DNA of 64,000 nt from Bryobacter aggregatus MPL3 (GTDB lineage: Bacteria > Acidobacteriota > Terriglobia > Bryobacterales > Bryobacteraceae), in NCBI RefSeq assembly GCF_000702445.1, contig NZ_JNIF01000004.1:682001-746000 (forward strand). Direction: 5' to 3'. The notes beneath the pieces are model-generated. The model did no database searches. It saw only the letters and a program-made list of their open reading frames with translations, and had not been told where the DNA came from. Both the position numbers and the translations under genes were made by a program. Positions within the stretch are counted from its first letter, which is position 1, and every line of letters starts with the position of its first letter. Below are positions 43,389-52,069 of the stretch, in pieces.

Positions 43389-45962
43389 CTATTTGACGAA
43401 GACGCGGACGGTGTTCGATTCCTTGCCATTGACGCGGATGCGTAGCTTGGTGGACTGACCGGCGGGAAACTGAGACCCAATGCGAATCTGCACGCTGGTC
43501 ATTCCGACAAAGCCGGGCGTCGCGATCACTTTGAGCGGTTGGATCACCTGATCGCCCGCGATGACTTCAACTGAATCCGCAAGGGGGAACTCCGTGCCGG
43601 ATGGCACTGCGAAGCCGGCTGGCGGGTTATTGCGATAAGGGCCGATGCCAGTTCCAATCAGATAGAGAATCTCATTCGGAGCCGCCGCCTCGGTGACGAC
43701 ACTGCCGTCTGGCCGGAAGGCGAATGCCAGTTGCGGCTCGCCATTCGTGTCGGTTCCATATTGCCCAAATAGACCAGGCGCATTTCTCACGACTTCAAAA
43801 TCCGCATTGACCTCCGCCTGACCGGTGCGGGTGAGCGTCAGCTTGTAGTTGCCGGGCGCAAAGTCATAAGGTAACTGGGCATTGATCTGGCTGCCGGATG
43901 CATAACTGAGCGGAAGATAGCGGTCCCCAACGCGAGCGACAACATCCGCCAGGCTCTGGGCCCAAACATTGCGTGGGCCAACTTCTTCCTTGGGTGTGAG
44001 ATTGGTTCCGTAAACGGTGATGAGTGATCCGGCTGCGACACGGCCATGGTCCCCTTCATCCTGTGGTCCAGTGCCGGCGGAGTTGCGAATGCCTGCTGGG
44101 TCCAGATACGGAATGGCCTCCAGCTCTGCGACAACGCCGCGCGGTCCGGAAAGCGTTACCGTTGCGGACGGAAAGAGCCCTGCTGTATCGCCCAGCCAAC
44201 GCCGGAACCTGTAGCCATTGGCTGCCTTGGCGCTCACCGTGACACTGGTGCCGGCATCATAGAACTGATCTGCCGAAGCAGGAGTAAAGGTGAAGGTTGC
44301 ATTGCCGGGAGGATTCGAAATCGCGCTGAAGCGATAGAGCTGCTTGTAGTTTGCGACCAGCCGCCGCACTGCGGGCTCAAAACCGACAGTGCGATCGCCG
44401 GAGCCACCATCAGCCCAATTAGCGAACTCCAGCCGCAAAACATCGGCCTGGGTGACACTGCGCACCGGGGAGATCGTAGCGCTTTCGGTCGGGAGTTTCT
44501 CGACGGCGCAAGGAGTCTGGCATTGTTTCCCATCGATGACGACGGGGAGTCCTGCTGGGTTCGTTTCGATTGAAAGTTTGTTGAGCGGCTCATAGTTGGC
44601 GACGAGATAGAGGCCATTTTTGACGATCTCTTCGGTAATTTTGAGGGTTTGCGCGGCCGGTCCACCGTTTGACCAGCTCTTAAAGCGCCAGCGCTTTCCG
44701 TTCGCATCGACAGACTCATAAGGGGCGGAAAAGGCAATCTCTTGATTCTGGCCAAACCAGAAGTTGTAAGAAGGCCAAGTGCGGTTGTTTACGATCAGCG
44801 GCAGGCTCACTTGCGGCTGGGTGACGAAAGTGACGCCGCCTGCCAGGAGAAACTTCCCGGTGATGGTATCTGTCGAAAGATTCGCTCCAGACACTTCAAA
44901 CAGTGCATTCTGGCCGCCTCCGAAGGACCAGCTATCGAAGACATACTTATTCCCAAACTTATCGAGCTGCAGTTCCGGAGCCGCCAACAAACGGGTACTG
45001 CCTTGGAGCCATACGAAGCAATAGTCGGATTTGTTGCCATCGCCGCCTTGGCCCACATTGATGCCTCCATTGGCGGTCTCAATCGATGCGTATTGCTTAC
45101 ACAGATCCACGATTCTTGAATCGGGTGCTGAGGTGCGGATGAGCACCCGGTCGACGATCACATCCAATCCGGCTGGTTCTGTCCCGATCCGGTAGAACTT
45201 GCCTGGACCAAAGTTCACCTGGATGGTGAAGGTCTCTGTCAGCGTAAACCGAATGGAGCCGGGCACGCCGATTGCGCCATTGTTGATGAGCCCCGGATTC
45301 GAGTTCCAGTCCTTGAAGGCATAACCCACCGCCGGGATTGCTTCCATTTCAACATCGCCAGCCGAAACCCAGTAGTCGCCGGTGGTAGCGAGGAACTCAG
45401 AGCCGTCTGCGAGGGACCTCACGTGTGTGTAGCCCGGGAGATCGCCACAAGCGCCTGCGACAGGTTCTGCCGCAGAAGGAGCACAGCCCGCTGCGGGCGT
45501 TACAAAGCGCATCCGGTATTGCTTCACCACATTGAAGGTAAGGGATTTCAGGAAGGACCAGGTCTGGATGCGAATCGCATATTCTGTTTGTCCGAGGACG
45601 CTCTGCTCGGAAACCTGGACAGCTCCGGTGGGCGGGGTCTGGATCGCATCGGACGTATAGCCAACGGTGTAATTCGAGAACACATAGCGGGTTCCCAATC
45701 CGCTGGCCGGCGCGCTCGGATTTTCGATGATGGCAGCGTTTGCGGCATTGGCAAGGAATCGTACTACGTGCACATCTCCCACCTGCCAGCGGAAGACTTG
45801 CGCGCTGGTATAGGAAACGTTGTCGACATAGAACGTTGCACCGCTGATGTTGGGTCCGACGGTGACTTGGATAAAGGATCCGCTTTGCCCGAACGAATTC
45901 TGGCTTCCCATACAAAAGAGCCAGAGCCCAATCATTCCGAGGATCCGCTTAAGAGCTGTCAT
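43389..45962 (-). CDS. Large exported protein with InlB-type repeats and TIGR03437 C-terminal domain
   Basis: An 857-residue extracellular or surface protein. The signal peptide covers about 1-26 (ALKRILGMIGLWLFCMG). It carries a series of divergent bacterial immunoglobulin-like/InlB B-type repeats, each ending in an aromatic core (FKDWNSNPG, FDSWSFGGGQ, FKSWSNGGPA, FANWADGGSG, FRRWLGDTAG), spread through about 40-640. The last 240 residues match the Solibacter-type TIGR03437 domain (NSAGTGPQ, GSLITVYGTNLTP, LPLSYASGSQINAQLPYD, LYLIGTGIGPY). The frame is open upstream to 46016, but ATG at 45962 directly begins a signal peptide and lies after the terminator at 45991-46040, so it is preferred. 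Probable role: adhesion or polysaccharide binding at the surface; inferred only. Confidence 0.87.
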   Translation of the reverse strand: MTALKRILGMIGLWLFCMGSQNSFGQSGSFIQVTVGPNISGATFYVDNVSYTSAQVFRWQVGDVHVVRFLANAANAAIIENPSAPASGLGTRYVFSNYTVGYTSDAIQTPPTGAVQVSEQSVLGQTEYAIRIQTWSFLKSLTFNVVKQYRMRFVTPAAGCAPSAAEPVAGACGDLPGYTHVRSLADGSEFLATTGDYWVSAGDVEMEAIPAVGYAFKDWNSNPGLINNGAIGVPGSIRFTLTETFTIQVNFGPGKFYRIGTEPAGLDVIVDRVLIRTSAPDSRIVDLCKQYASIETANGGINVGQGGDGNKSDYCFVWLQGSTRLLAAPELQLDKFGNKYVFDSWSFGGGQNALFEVSGANLSTDTITGKFLLAGGVTFVTQPQVSLPLIVNNRTWPSYNFWFGQNQEIAFSAPYESVDANGKRWRFKSWSNGGPAAQTLKITEEIVKNGLYLVANYEPLNKLSIETNPAGLPVVIDGKQCQTPCAVEKLPTESATISPVRSVTQADVLRLEFANWADGGSGDRTVGFEPAVRRLVANYKQLYRFSAISNPPGNATFTFTPASADQFYDAGTSVTVSAKAANGYRFRRWLGDTAGLFPSATVTLSGPRGVVAELEAIPYLDPAGIRNSAGTGPQDEGDHGRVAAGSLITVYGTNLTPKEEVGPRNVWAQSLADVVARVGDRYLPLSYASGSQINAQLPYDFAPGNYKLTLTRTGQAEVNADFEVVRNAPGLFGQYGTDTNGEPQLAFAFRPDGSVVTEAAAPNEILYLIGTGIGPYRNNPPAGFAVPSGTEFPLADSVEVIAGDQVIQPLKVIATPGFVGMTSVQIRIGSQFPAGQSTKLRIRVNGKESNTVRVFVK

Positions 45963-45990
45963 GAGTATTGCTTCTTCCTGCTGATCGACC

Positions 45991-46040
45991 AAAAAGGCAG
46001 AGACCTTTATGCGCAACGCAGCACAACGGCCTCCGCCTTT
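45991..46040 (-). terminator. Candidate terminator after glycosylation operon
   Basis: On the minus strand AAAGGCGGAG (46040-46031) pairs with CTCTGCCTTT (46002-45993), including one G-U pair, around a 28-base loop, and runs into UUUUU. It lies 24 bases after the stop of the DDD-motif glycosyltransferase (46064) and before the large repeat protein. The long loop lowers confidence. Confidence 0.5.
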
Positions 46041-46063
46041 TGCCTTAGCTCTTTGTAGGGTGT

Positions 46064-47251
46064 TTACCGTAACACTGCGGTGCCGTTCCCGGGAACAGAT
46101 TCCACTGTTTCAACTGCGACTCGCCGCAGCAGTTTTGAGGTGTTGGTGGCGAGGATCGTATCGAAGACCTCATGCCAAATGCGGAGACCCTGCAGGAGAT
46201 CGCTGCGGCCGTCCTTCTCGAGCTGACTCCACTTCGGGCCCTCCGCCCAGGCTTCCGGCAAGCCGGCGAGAAGTTGTCCAAAGCATTCGTGGTAGCTGCT
46301 GCCGGTGAGGGAAATTCCCCGGAGCGCCTCGCAGAAGCGGTCGGTTTGCCGCATTCCAACGCGTTCTGCGTCTAGATCTTTCCAGTAATCATGAGGGTTT
46401 CGCTTCTGACGAACCCAAGGATCGCCGAAGACCACCACTTCTCCAAAATGCTGGGCGATGCGATCGACAAAGTAGCTGGCCCAGATGTCGTCGTAGCGTC
46501 CGATATAGGGACTCAGAAAGTAAGCTGGAATGACGTCGCGTTTGATTGCCGTATTCTGCGAATTGAATGGACTCCAGGTTCCAGGCTCCAGTGCGAAGCT
46601 GCCTTGCGCAGGATTCTTCCATCCGCGCACCTGGATGCTGCGGTGCATCCGGGTGAGTGCATCAATATCAGGATCGTCCAGCCAGAAACCGGCATTCACC
46701 GCGACCTGGACTGGCTTCACGGTGGTGGTGGTGAAGGATTCATAATCTTTCCAGCGCAGTTCCTGCGGATAGCCGCGATGGTAGAAGGGCTGATTGCTTG
46801 CATCTTCGAGATGCGCGCAGACGTTGTACCAGCCGCTGGTTGCAGTAATGGTCGGGACTTCGATCGTCGTTCCCACGCGCCCGTGGAGGCTGACGAAATC
46901 CTGATTCATGATCCAGTTATCATCATCGATCGTGAGGATCGTGTCGGCGCCGTTTTCCCAGGCACGGAGGATTCCGATGTTGCGGCGCTGGATCGAGTCG
47001 AAGCGCAGATGCTGCCAGAGTTCGGGGAAGCGCGGCTCAAGATACTGCCGCTGGGCTTCAATATCCATGTATTCCGTGGGATAGAAGTCGCGATCCAATT
47101 GGGCGCAGAACTCTTTCACCGCAGCCGGCGTCTTCCGGTCGCCAATCACAACAAAGTCGATCTCCGTATGGCCAAAGTCCTTTGCATTCTTGGCATAGAC
47201 CCGGAGCAACTCGGGGATATAAATTGTGGTGGTGACAATGGTCGTTTTCAT
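46064..47251 (-). CDS. GT-A type glycosyltransferase with DDD motif (STELLO/RGP-like)
   Basis: A 395-residue cytoplasmic protein that resembles reversibly glycosylated polypeptide (GT75) or STELLO/DUF288 proteins. After an opening beta strand (KTTIVTTTIYIPELLRVYA) and a nucleotide-binding region, it has the metal-binding triad DDD at 109-111 in TILTIDDDNW. Long stretches (SYHECFGQLL, GMRQTDRFCEAL) are unfamiliar to me. It probably transfers a sugar from a nucleotide-sugar donor, but the donor and acceptor are unknown. The frame is open to 47350. I take ATG at 47251 because the epimerase stop lies at 47257 and a GAGGA sits in its tail just upstream. It is the last gene of the three-gene glycosylation operon. 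Confidence 0.75.
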   Translation of the reverse strand: MKTTIVTTTIYIPELLRVYAKNAKDFGHTEIDFVVIGDRKTPAAVKEFCAQLDRDFYPTEYMDIEAQRQYLEPRFPELWQHLRFDSIQRRNIGILRAWENGADTILTIDDDNWIMNQDFVSLHGRVGTTIEVPTITATSGWYNVCAHLEDASNQPFYHRGYPQELRWKDYESFTTTTVKPVQVAVNAGFWLDDPDIDALTRMHRSIQVRGWKNPAQGSFALEPGTWSPFNSQNTAIKRDVIPAYFLSPYIGRYDDIWASYFVDRIAQHFGEVVVFGDPWVRQKRNPHDYWKDLDAERVGMRQTDRFCEALRGISLTGSSYHECFGQLLAGLPEAWAEGPKWSQLEKDGRSDLLQGLRIWHEVFDTILATNTSKLLRRVAVETVESVPGNGTAVLR

Positions 47252-47256
47252 GATTC

Positions 47257-48327
47257 TCAGTCCTCGAGCGTGACGCCGGTTGCAACGCGGTTGCGGGCAG
47301 CACCCAGAACTCTGCTCATACCTTCTTCGAGAGAAATCTCGGGCTTCCAACCAAGTAAACTCTCCATTTCGGTAGGATTTGCGTAGCGGCTGGCAACCCC
47401 GACTGGCTTTCCAATCTGCGGTTGTACGGGCGCGTCATAGCCCGCAATTGAGACAAAGAGTGAGGCCAGTTCTTTGAAGTTGGTCAGCCGTCCCGTGCCG
47501 ATGTTGACCCCCCGGCCATCGGAAATCCGGTCAATGGCGAGAATCAATGCCGTGATGCAGTCTTCAATGTGTACGAAGTCGCGCCCCTGTTCTCCCGTGC
47601 CCCAGACCGCAATCGGCGAGTCGCCGCGCGCGGCCCGGAAGGCAATGGCCGGAACCGGATAGGTCAGGTCCTGATCCTCCCCATAGCCCGAGAACGGCCG
47701 GACACAAGCGACGCTGAGGCCGTAATACTTGGCGGCGACATAGCTCAGATATTCGCCGGTCAGCTTCGACCAGCCATAGGTCATGTCCGGCATGCCGATT
47801 TTCCCGTTCGGGAAGTCAATCGCGTTCTCCTCGAGCGCAACATGACCCTCTTCATCCTGCAGGTGCACCGGATAGGCTGCGCTCGAGCTGGCGTAGAGAA
47901 CCCGCTGGATGCGTTCCTTGTTGCGTACGGCCCAGAGAAAGAAAGTGCTATCGATGCCCAGATCGATTGCGACCTCCATCGGGTCTCCATCGATCTTCTT
48001 CCGGCCGCCCACCACGCTGGCCAAGTGGAAGACACGATCGAAGTCGGGAAGGAGCGGTGTTTCGCCGCGCGGGATGATGCCGAGTTGGCCCAGGAAGAAG
48101 GCAAGGGCGTCGCTAGCGATAAAGGTCAGCGAACCCGCGGCCAAGTGATAGCGGATCAGACCGCCAGGCAGTTCCTCACGGCCGGTGGCCTCCTCGAGCC
48201 ACTGGTCCGGATGGACGCCTGTCGAAAGATTATCAATGCACCAGACCTCAGCCTCCAGGCTGAAGAGGCGGCGGAGGAGATGACGGCCGACAAAGCCGCA
48301 ACCTCCCGTAACGAGAGCGCGGCTCAT
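47257..48327 (-). CDS. NAD-dependent nucleotide-sugar epimerase/dehydratase (extended SDR)
   Basis: A 356-residue extended short-chain dehydrogenase/reductase acting on nucleotide sugars. It shows the glycine-rich NAD motif GGCGFVG at 8-14, the DNLSTG segment (32-37), SSSAAYP near 147-153 and the YxxxK pair Tyr184/Lys188 in TYGWSK. Substrate-binding segments (RPFSGYGED, GRDFVHIEDC, NIGTGRLTN) follow. It converts a UDP-, GDP- or dTDP-sugar, probably providing the donor for the adjacent transferases. The exact reaction is not resolved; UDP-glucuronate decarboxylase- or GDP-mannose epimerase-type chemistry is possible. Its start overlaps the GT2 gene stop by ATGA. Confidence 0.92.
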   Translation of the reverse strand: MSRALVTGGCGFVGRHLLRRLFSLEAEVWCIDNLSTGVHPDQWLEEATGREELPGGLIRYHLAAGSLTFIASDALAFFLGQLGIIPRGETPLLPDFDRVFHLASVVGGRKKIDGDPMEVAIDLGIDSTFFLWAVRNKERIQRVLYASSSAAYPVHLQDEEGHVALEENAIDFPNGKIGMPDMTYGWSKLTGEYLSYVAAKYYGLSVACVRPFSGYGEDQDLTYPVPAIAFRAARGDSPIAVWGTGEQGRDFVHIEDCITALILAIDRISDGRGVNIGTGRLTNFKELASLFVSIAGYDAPVQPQIGKPVGVASRYANPTEMESLLGWKPEISLEEGMSRVLGAARNRVATGVTLED

Positions 48328-49103
48328 GCGAATGTTTCCTTTTGGGCCGGCGCAGCAGTTGGGGGGATGAGGATCAATTCCCGCTCCGGACGGAAGCGAG
48401 TTTTGAAGGCGATGCGAAAGTACAGGAAATTCCGCCAGAACGGGTTGTGGCTTTCCCCCTCGACTCGTGCCTTCCAGGTGGTGGGAATTTCTTTCACCCG
48501 GGCACCGAGCCGCAACGGCTTCAGCATCGTTTCAAGGAGTAGGGGGTGACGGAGTTCCTCCCAGCGAATCTTCTTGACCCATTCCATTTTGAAGACTCGG
48601 AACCCGTAGGTGAGATCGCTCAGTTCGGTCCCATAAAGTAGGGCGAAGGACTTCTGGAACAGCCAGTTGGCAAGAAATTTGACTGGGTTGTAGCCCTCAA
48701 AGGCTGGTGCGCCCTTTTCGCCGCGCCAGCGCGTCGTGGTGACAATGTCCCAGTTCCCGCGCTTGGCTTCTGCAAAAATGGCTTTGACATCGTGAGGATT
48801 GGTTTCGAGATCACTGGCCATCATCAGCAGATGGGTGCCGGAGGCCCACTCAAAAGCGTCCTGCATGGCGCCACCGAGGAAGGGTTTCTTTTGGTCTTTT
48901 GCCTGAATCAGGCCGGGATATTGTTCCACCAGTGCGTTCGCAGCCGCACGTGCTTCGGGCTTGGTGATTTTTCCCATGACAATGAGGATCTGGTGGATGT
49001 CACTGCAGTTCTCGAGAAGGAGAATTTTGACGGTTTCGCGCAAACTTTCGGTCTCATCGACCACAGGCAGGATGATGCAGGCTTGGAAAGGGTTTGCCGC
49101 CAT
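48324..49103 (-). CDS. Family 2 glycosyltransferase (dolichol-phosphate-mannose-like)
   Basis: A 259-residue soluble GT2 enzyme resembling polyprenyl-phosphate glycosyltransferases. It opens with QACIILPVVDETESLRETV. The donor-binding acid region is LLMMASDLETNPHD (Asp-containing DxD-like). Later FGFRVFKMEW and the C-terminal VKEIPTTWKARVEGESHNPFW contain the typical late arginine/serine pattern. No membrane segments are evident. ATG at 49103 is preferred over the in-frame start at 49154 because GAGGAG lies just before it and the sequence then begins at the fold. The head of the operon is here; the promoter is probably in the region upstream. Confidence 0.87.
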   Translation of the reverse strand: MAANPFQACIILPVVDETESLRETVKILLLENCSDIHQILIVMGKITKPEARAAANALVEQYPGLIQAKDQKKPFLGGAMQDAFEWASGTHLLMMASDLETNPHDVKAIFAEAKRGNWDIVTTTRWRGEKGAPAFEGYNPVKFLANWLFQKSFALLYGTELSDLTYGFRVFKMEWVKKIRWEELRHPLLLETMLKPLRLGARVKEIPTTWKARVEGESHNPFWRNFLYFRIAFKTRFRPERELILIPPTAAPAQKETFA

Positions 49104-49418
49104 GTTCGCACTCCTCACAACTCCCGAATCCATCCGATCTAAAAGATGGGCCACTTCAACTTTCGTCTCTGCGGCCCCGGAATAACCCGCAGGAATGTTT
49201 CGTTCGCTAGATTGATCGGGAGTCTAGGGTTTTCTCTTTAGTCATTTGGTTGGATTTTCGTTTGTAGCGCCGAAACTCCCCAAAACGAGCGGTGAGGGGG
49301 ACTCTTCTCGCAACAGCCGCTCGACATGGGCAGAGACTCCTTGGGAATTCCACTTTAGTTCCTTTGTACTGCGTGAGGAACGTGCTTTCCGGGCATGGGA
49401 TAGCGCATCATAGTACTT
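49104..49418. other. Divergent intergenic region, no gene seen
   Basis: This 315-base stretch separates the GT2 operon and the LPG synthase-like gene. I see no coding frame of interest, no tRNA and no clear repeat. It probably holds the divergent promoters, but no convincing sigma-70 pair could be picked by eye. A T-rich patch near 49226-49264 is the most AT-rich part. Confidence 0.5.
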
Positions 49419-50426
49419 GTGCCATTTGGCGTAAATATAGATCTCGACCGGAAAGCGCGTGTCACCTTGCTCGTGGCCATCCTCCTTGCGGGGGTGTTGC
49501 TCTATTTTTCTTTCCGGGGCATTGATATGGCGGAACTTGAGAAAACTCTGAAGAGTGCGCGCTTTGCTCCCCTCTTCATGGCCAGTATCTTGTCGATGAT
49601 TGCCCTTTGGCTTCGTTCCTATCGTTGGCGCGTGTTGTTGAACTGTTCAAACACGCTTCCGATCGGAATGGTCTTCTGGGCGAATGCGTTGGGCTACTTG
49701 GGGAACAACGTACTCCCGGCCCGGATGGGTGAGCTTCTGCGGGTGGAGGCCCTGAAGCGCTGCTACGAGATTTCGCGCAGTTTCTTGTTGGCGACGGCGT
49801 TGATCGAGCGTGTGATGGATGCAGGTGTATTGGTCTTATTCACCAGCGCCGCATTGATCACGATTCCGGGTCTGCCGCACTGGTTGCAACGGGCGAGTAA
49901 GACCTTCAGTATCCTCAGCAGCATCGGAATTCTTGGGCTCTTCCTGTTGCCACACGCCGAGAAGTACGTTTTGCGAATCTTGTCTGGAATCCCGAAGCTT
50001 TCCTCGGTTGTGTTGCGCTTTCTGGATGGATTGCGTTCCCTCCACAGCTGGTGGCGATCGTCGCAGTTCTTGTTGCTCACACTGGTGATCTGGCCGATGG
50101 ACTCCTATACCGGCGTCCTGGTTGCGCAGTCGATTGACGTGCCTCTCCAGTTCCAAACATCCATGGTGGTGTTAGCTGCTCTTGGCCTATCGAGCGCGGT
50201 TCCTTCAACACCTGGCTATGTCGGTGTCTTCCAGTTTGTCGCGGTGAATGTCTTATCGCCTTTTGGAATCTCGAATGCGGCCGCATTGGCCTGGATTCTG
50301 ATCTACCAGGCCGTTACCTACGTGGTGCAGGCGATCTTTGGGCTGATTGGGTTTGGCGTGTTATCCAAGTTCCAGGCCAGCCAGGTGCCCGGTGCGACAC
50401 CTAGCCCTCTCCCACTCGACGTTTAG
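49419..50426 (+). CDS. Lysylphosphatidylglycerol synthase-type/flippase-like membrane protein
   Basis: A 335-residue polytopic inner-membrane protein of the LPG_synthase_TM (UPF0104) family. Seven or eight membrane segments are visible, starting at about 14-32, 47-65 and 80-100. The family signature GYLGNNVLPARMGELLRVEALKR lies near 91-113, with later LSSAVPSTPGYVGVFQF. The GTG start at 49419 is followed by a charged N-terminus. Members move or flip lipids or polyprenyl-linked substrates, or attach to glycosyltransferase loci. Here it is divergent from the GT2-epimerase-GT operon, which suggests a shared role in envelope glycolipid or polymer assembly. No lysyl-transferase domain is present. 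Confidence 0.9.
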   Translation: MPFGVNIDLDRKARVTLLVAILLAGVLLYFSFRGIDMAELEKTLKSARFAPLFMASILSMIALWLRSYRWRVLLNCSNTLPIGMVFWANALGYLGNNVLPARMGELLRVEALKRCYEISRSFLLATALIERVMDAGVLVLFTSAALITIPGLPHWLQRASKTFSILSSIGILGLFLLPHAEKYVLRILSGIPKLSSVVLRFLDGLRSLHSWWRSSQFLLLTLVIWPMDSYTGVLVAQSIDVPLQFQTSMVVLAALGLSSAVPSTPGYVGVFQFVAVNVLSPFGISNAAALAWILIYQAVTYVVQAIFGLIGFGVLSKFQASQVPGATPSPLPLDV

Positions 50427-50431
50427 AGCTC

Positions 50432-52069
50432 CTAGAAGAGTTGGGACAAGCGAAGCGGCGCATCGGCATTCTTCCAAGCGGCTTCGTATCGTGGGGCAAT
50501 CATCGCGGCAGCCTCGAGCTTGCCTTGTGCCTGAAGCGCCTCCATCAGACCGAATAGCGCCCGGCCGCTCTGCCGGTTATTCGCCAATTCCTGGCGAAAG
50601 ATCGCCTCTGCTTCCTTCTTCTTTCCAGCCTGGAGCAATACCGCGCCCAGGGCTTCCCGCGAAGGCGGATAATACCAGTCTGCCGGCTCATCGTAGCTGA
50701 GCGCATCTTCTGCCGCAACCGCTCGCTCCAGCGCAGCAATCGCGGCATTCGTATCCTTGCGGGCGAGTGCGATCTTGGCTTCGAGGATCTCAACTGCAAT
50801 ACCCATGACGTCTTTTTCCAGGTTGAGACCAAAGCCCCGGTCGGGTGCGATTGCAGCCACTTGCTTGCGGAAGGTGGCAAGCGCTTCCGTGGCCGCTTTG
50901 GCGTCTCCCTTGGCTGCGAGAGCCATTCCCCGGGCGAACTGATAGATGTTGTTCACACTGACGCTGAAGCTGGCGGGCTCCTCGAGCGTGAGAATCTTGT
51001 CCCACTTCTGGAAGCGAACCTCCAGCATGTAAGGCATGGCGAGGGCCGACTCAAATTGCGGCATCATCCGCGCCAGCGGTTCCAGTTCTCTGGCAACAGC
51101 GCCAATGGCAACACGCGCTTCCTCATAGCGGCCCATCATGCTCTCCGAGGCGCTGAGAAAGTGCAAATTGTGAATCCAATAAGGCTTGTAGTAAGTCGGA
51201 GCACCGACTGTTTCAAAGTAAGCCTTGTCGAGTGCCGCCGCTTTGCGATTCAGTTCCGCGGAGCGCGCATAATTGCCAACACGCATATAGACGTGAGCCG
51301 GCATATGGACCAGATGTCCGCTTGCCGGGGCCAGGCCAGCGAGGATGTCCGCACTCGGAAGCGCCCGTTCTGGAGTGAGCGATGCTTCTACGGCGTGGAT
51401 GTAAATGTGATTCGCTCCCAGGTGATCCGGTTCGCGCTGGAGTACGCTTTCGAGCAAGCTAACGATCTCGAGTGTATAGGCGTTCGGTTTGCCGTCGTGG
51501 GTCCAAAGCTTCCAGGGCGTCAGATTCATCAGCGCGTCGGCGGCAAGGGTTTGCGCGTCGAGGTCGTCGGGATACTGCTGGGCCAGTTCCCGCATGGCTA
51601 GGGCATAGCTGCGGTCGAGATTCGATCGATCCTCGGGATTCTTTGCGGCATAGCGCTGGGCGAGCGCCCGGATGTAGGCTTGCTCACGTGGCGATGCTTT
51701 GGCGAGCAGCGATAGAGCTTTCTGCGACGCCTCGTAGGCAGGCCCCGCATTCTCCGGCATCAGTGGAGCATTGATGTTGTTGCCTAAGGCGAGCCCCAGC
51801 CCCCACCAGCACATGGCACAGTTTGCATCGAGTTCTGCTGCCTTTTTGAAACTGGCAGCGGCCTCCGGGTGGTTAAAGGCATAGACCAGCCGCATGCCCT
51901 GGTTGGCCCAGGTGCGAGCTTCGGCGTTGTCTGTCGTGACCTGGAATCGCAACTCGCCATAGCCGGGCCAGAGACGAGGCGTGATCTGGCCTGGGTTCAG
52001 TCCACCGTGCTGGGCAAAGGCGATGCTCGCGAGCCACGCTAGGAGCGGCGCATAGTAACGGGGTCCCAT
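50432..52069 (-). CDS. Exported TPR-repeat protein
   Basis: A 545-residue protein with a short signal peptide (PRYYAPLLAWLASIAFAQ) and many tetratricopeptide-type repeats (HPEAAASFKKAAELDANCAMCWWGLGLAL; YPDDLDAQTLAADALM; DHLGANHIYIHAVEASL; VYMRVGNYARSAELNRKAA), each quoted here in part. It probably serves as a scaffold or carrier in the periplasm. A pair of cysteines (CAMCWWGLG) may be structural. It starts 31 bases inside the 3' end of the Gfo/Idh/MocA gene, so translation is likely coupled. I do not recognise a specific function. Confidence 0.85.
   Translation of the reverse strand: MGPRYYAPLLAWLASIAFAQHGGLNPGQITPRLWPGYGELRFQVTTDNAEARTWANQGMRLVYAFNHPEAAASFKKAAELDANCAMCWWGLGLALGNNINAPLMPENAGPAYEASQKALSLLAKASPREQAYIRALAQRYAAKNPEDRSNLDRSYALAMRELAQQYPDDLDAQTLAADALMNLTPWKLWTHDGKPNAYTLEIVSLLESVLQREPDHLGANHIYIHAVEASLTPERALPSADILAGLAPASGHLVHMPAHVYMRVGNYARSAELNRKAAALDKAYFETVGAPTYYKPYWIHNLHFLSASESMMGRYEEARVAIGAVARELEPLARMMPQFESALAMPYMLEVRFQKWDKILTLEEPASFSVSVNNIYQFARGMALAAKGDAKAATEALATFRKQVAAIAPDRGFGLNLEKDVMGIAVEILEAKIALARKDTNAAIAALERAVAAEDALSYDEPADWYYPPSREALGAVLLQAGKKKEAEAIFRQELANNRQSGRALFGLMEALQAQGKLEAAAMIAPRYEAAWKNADAPLRLSQLF

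Noticed and set aside
46391-47386. 331-residue plus-strand frame opposite the DDD-motif glycosyltransferase
   Set aside because: Antisense to a coherent gene in an operon, with no recognisable domain.
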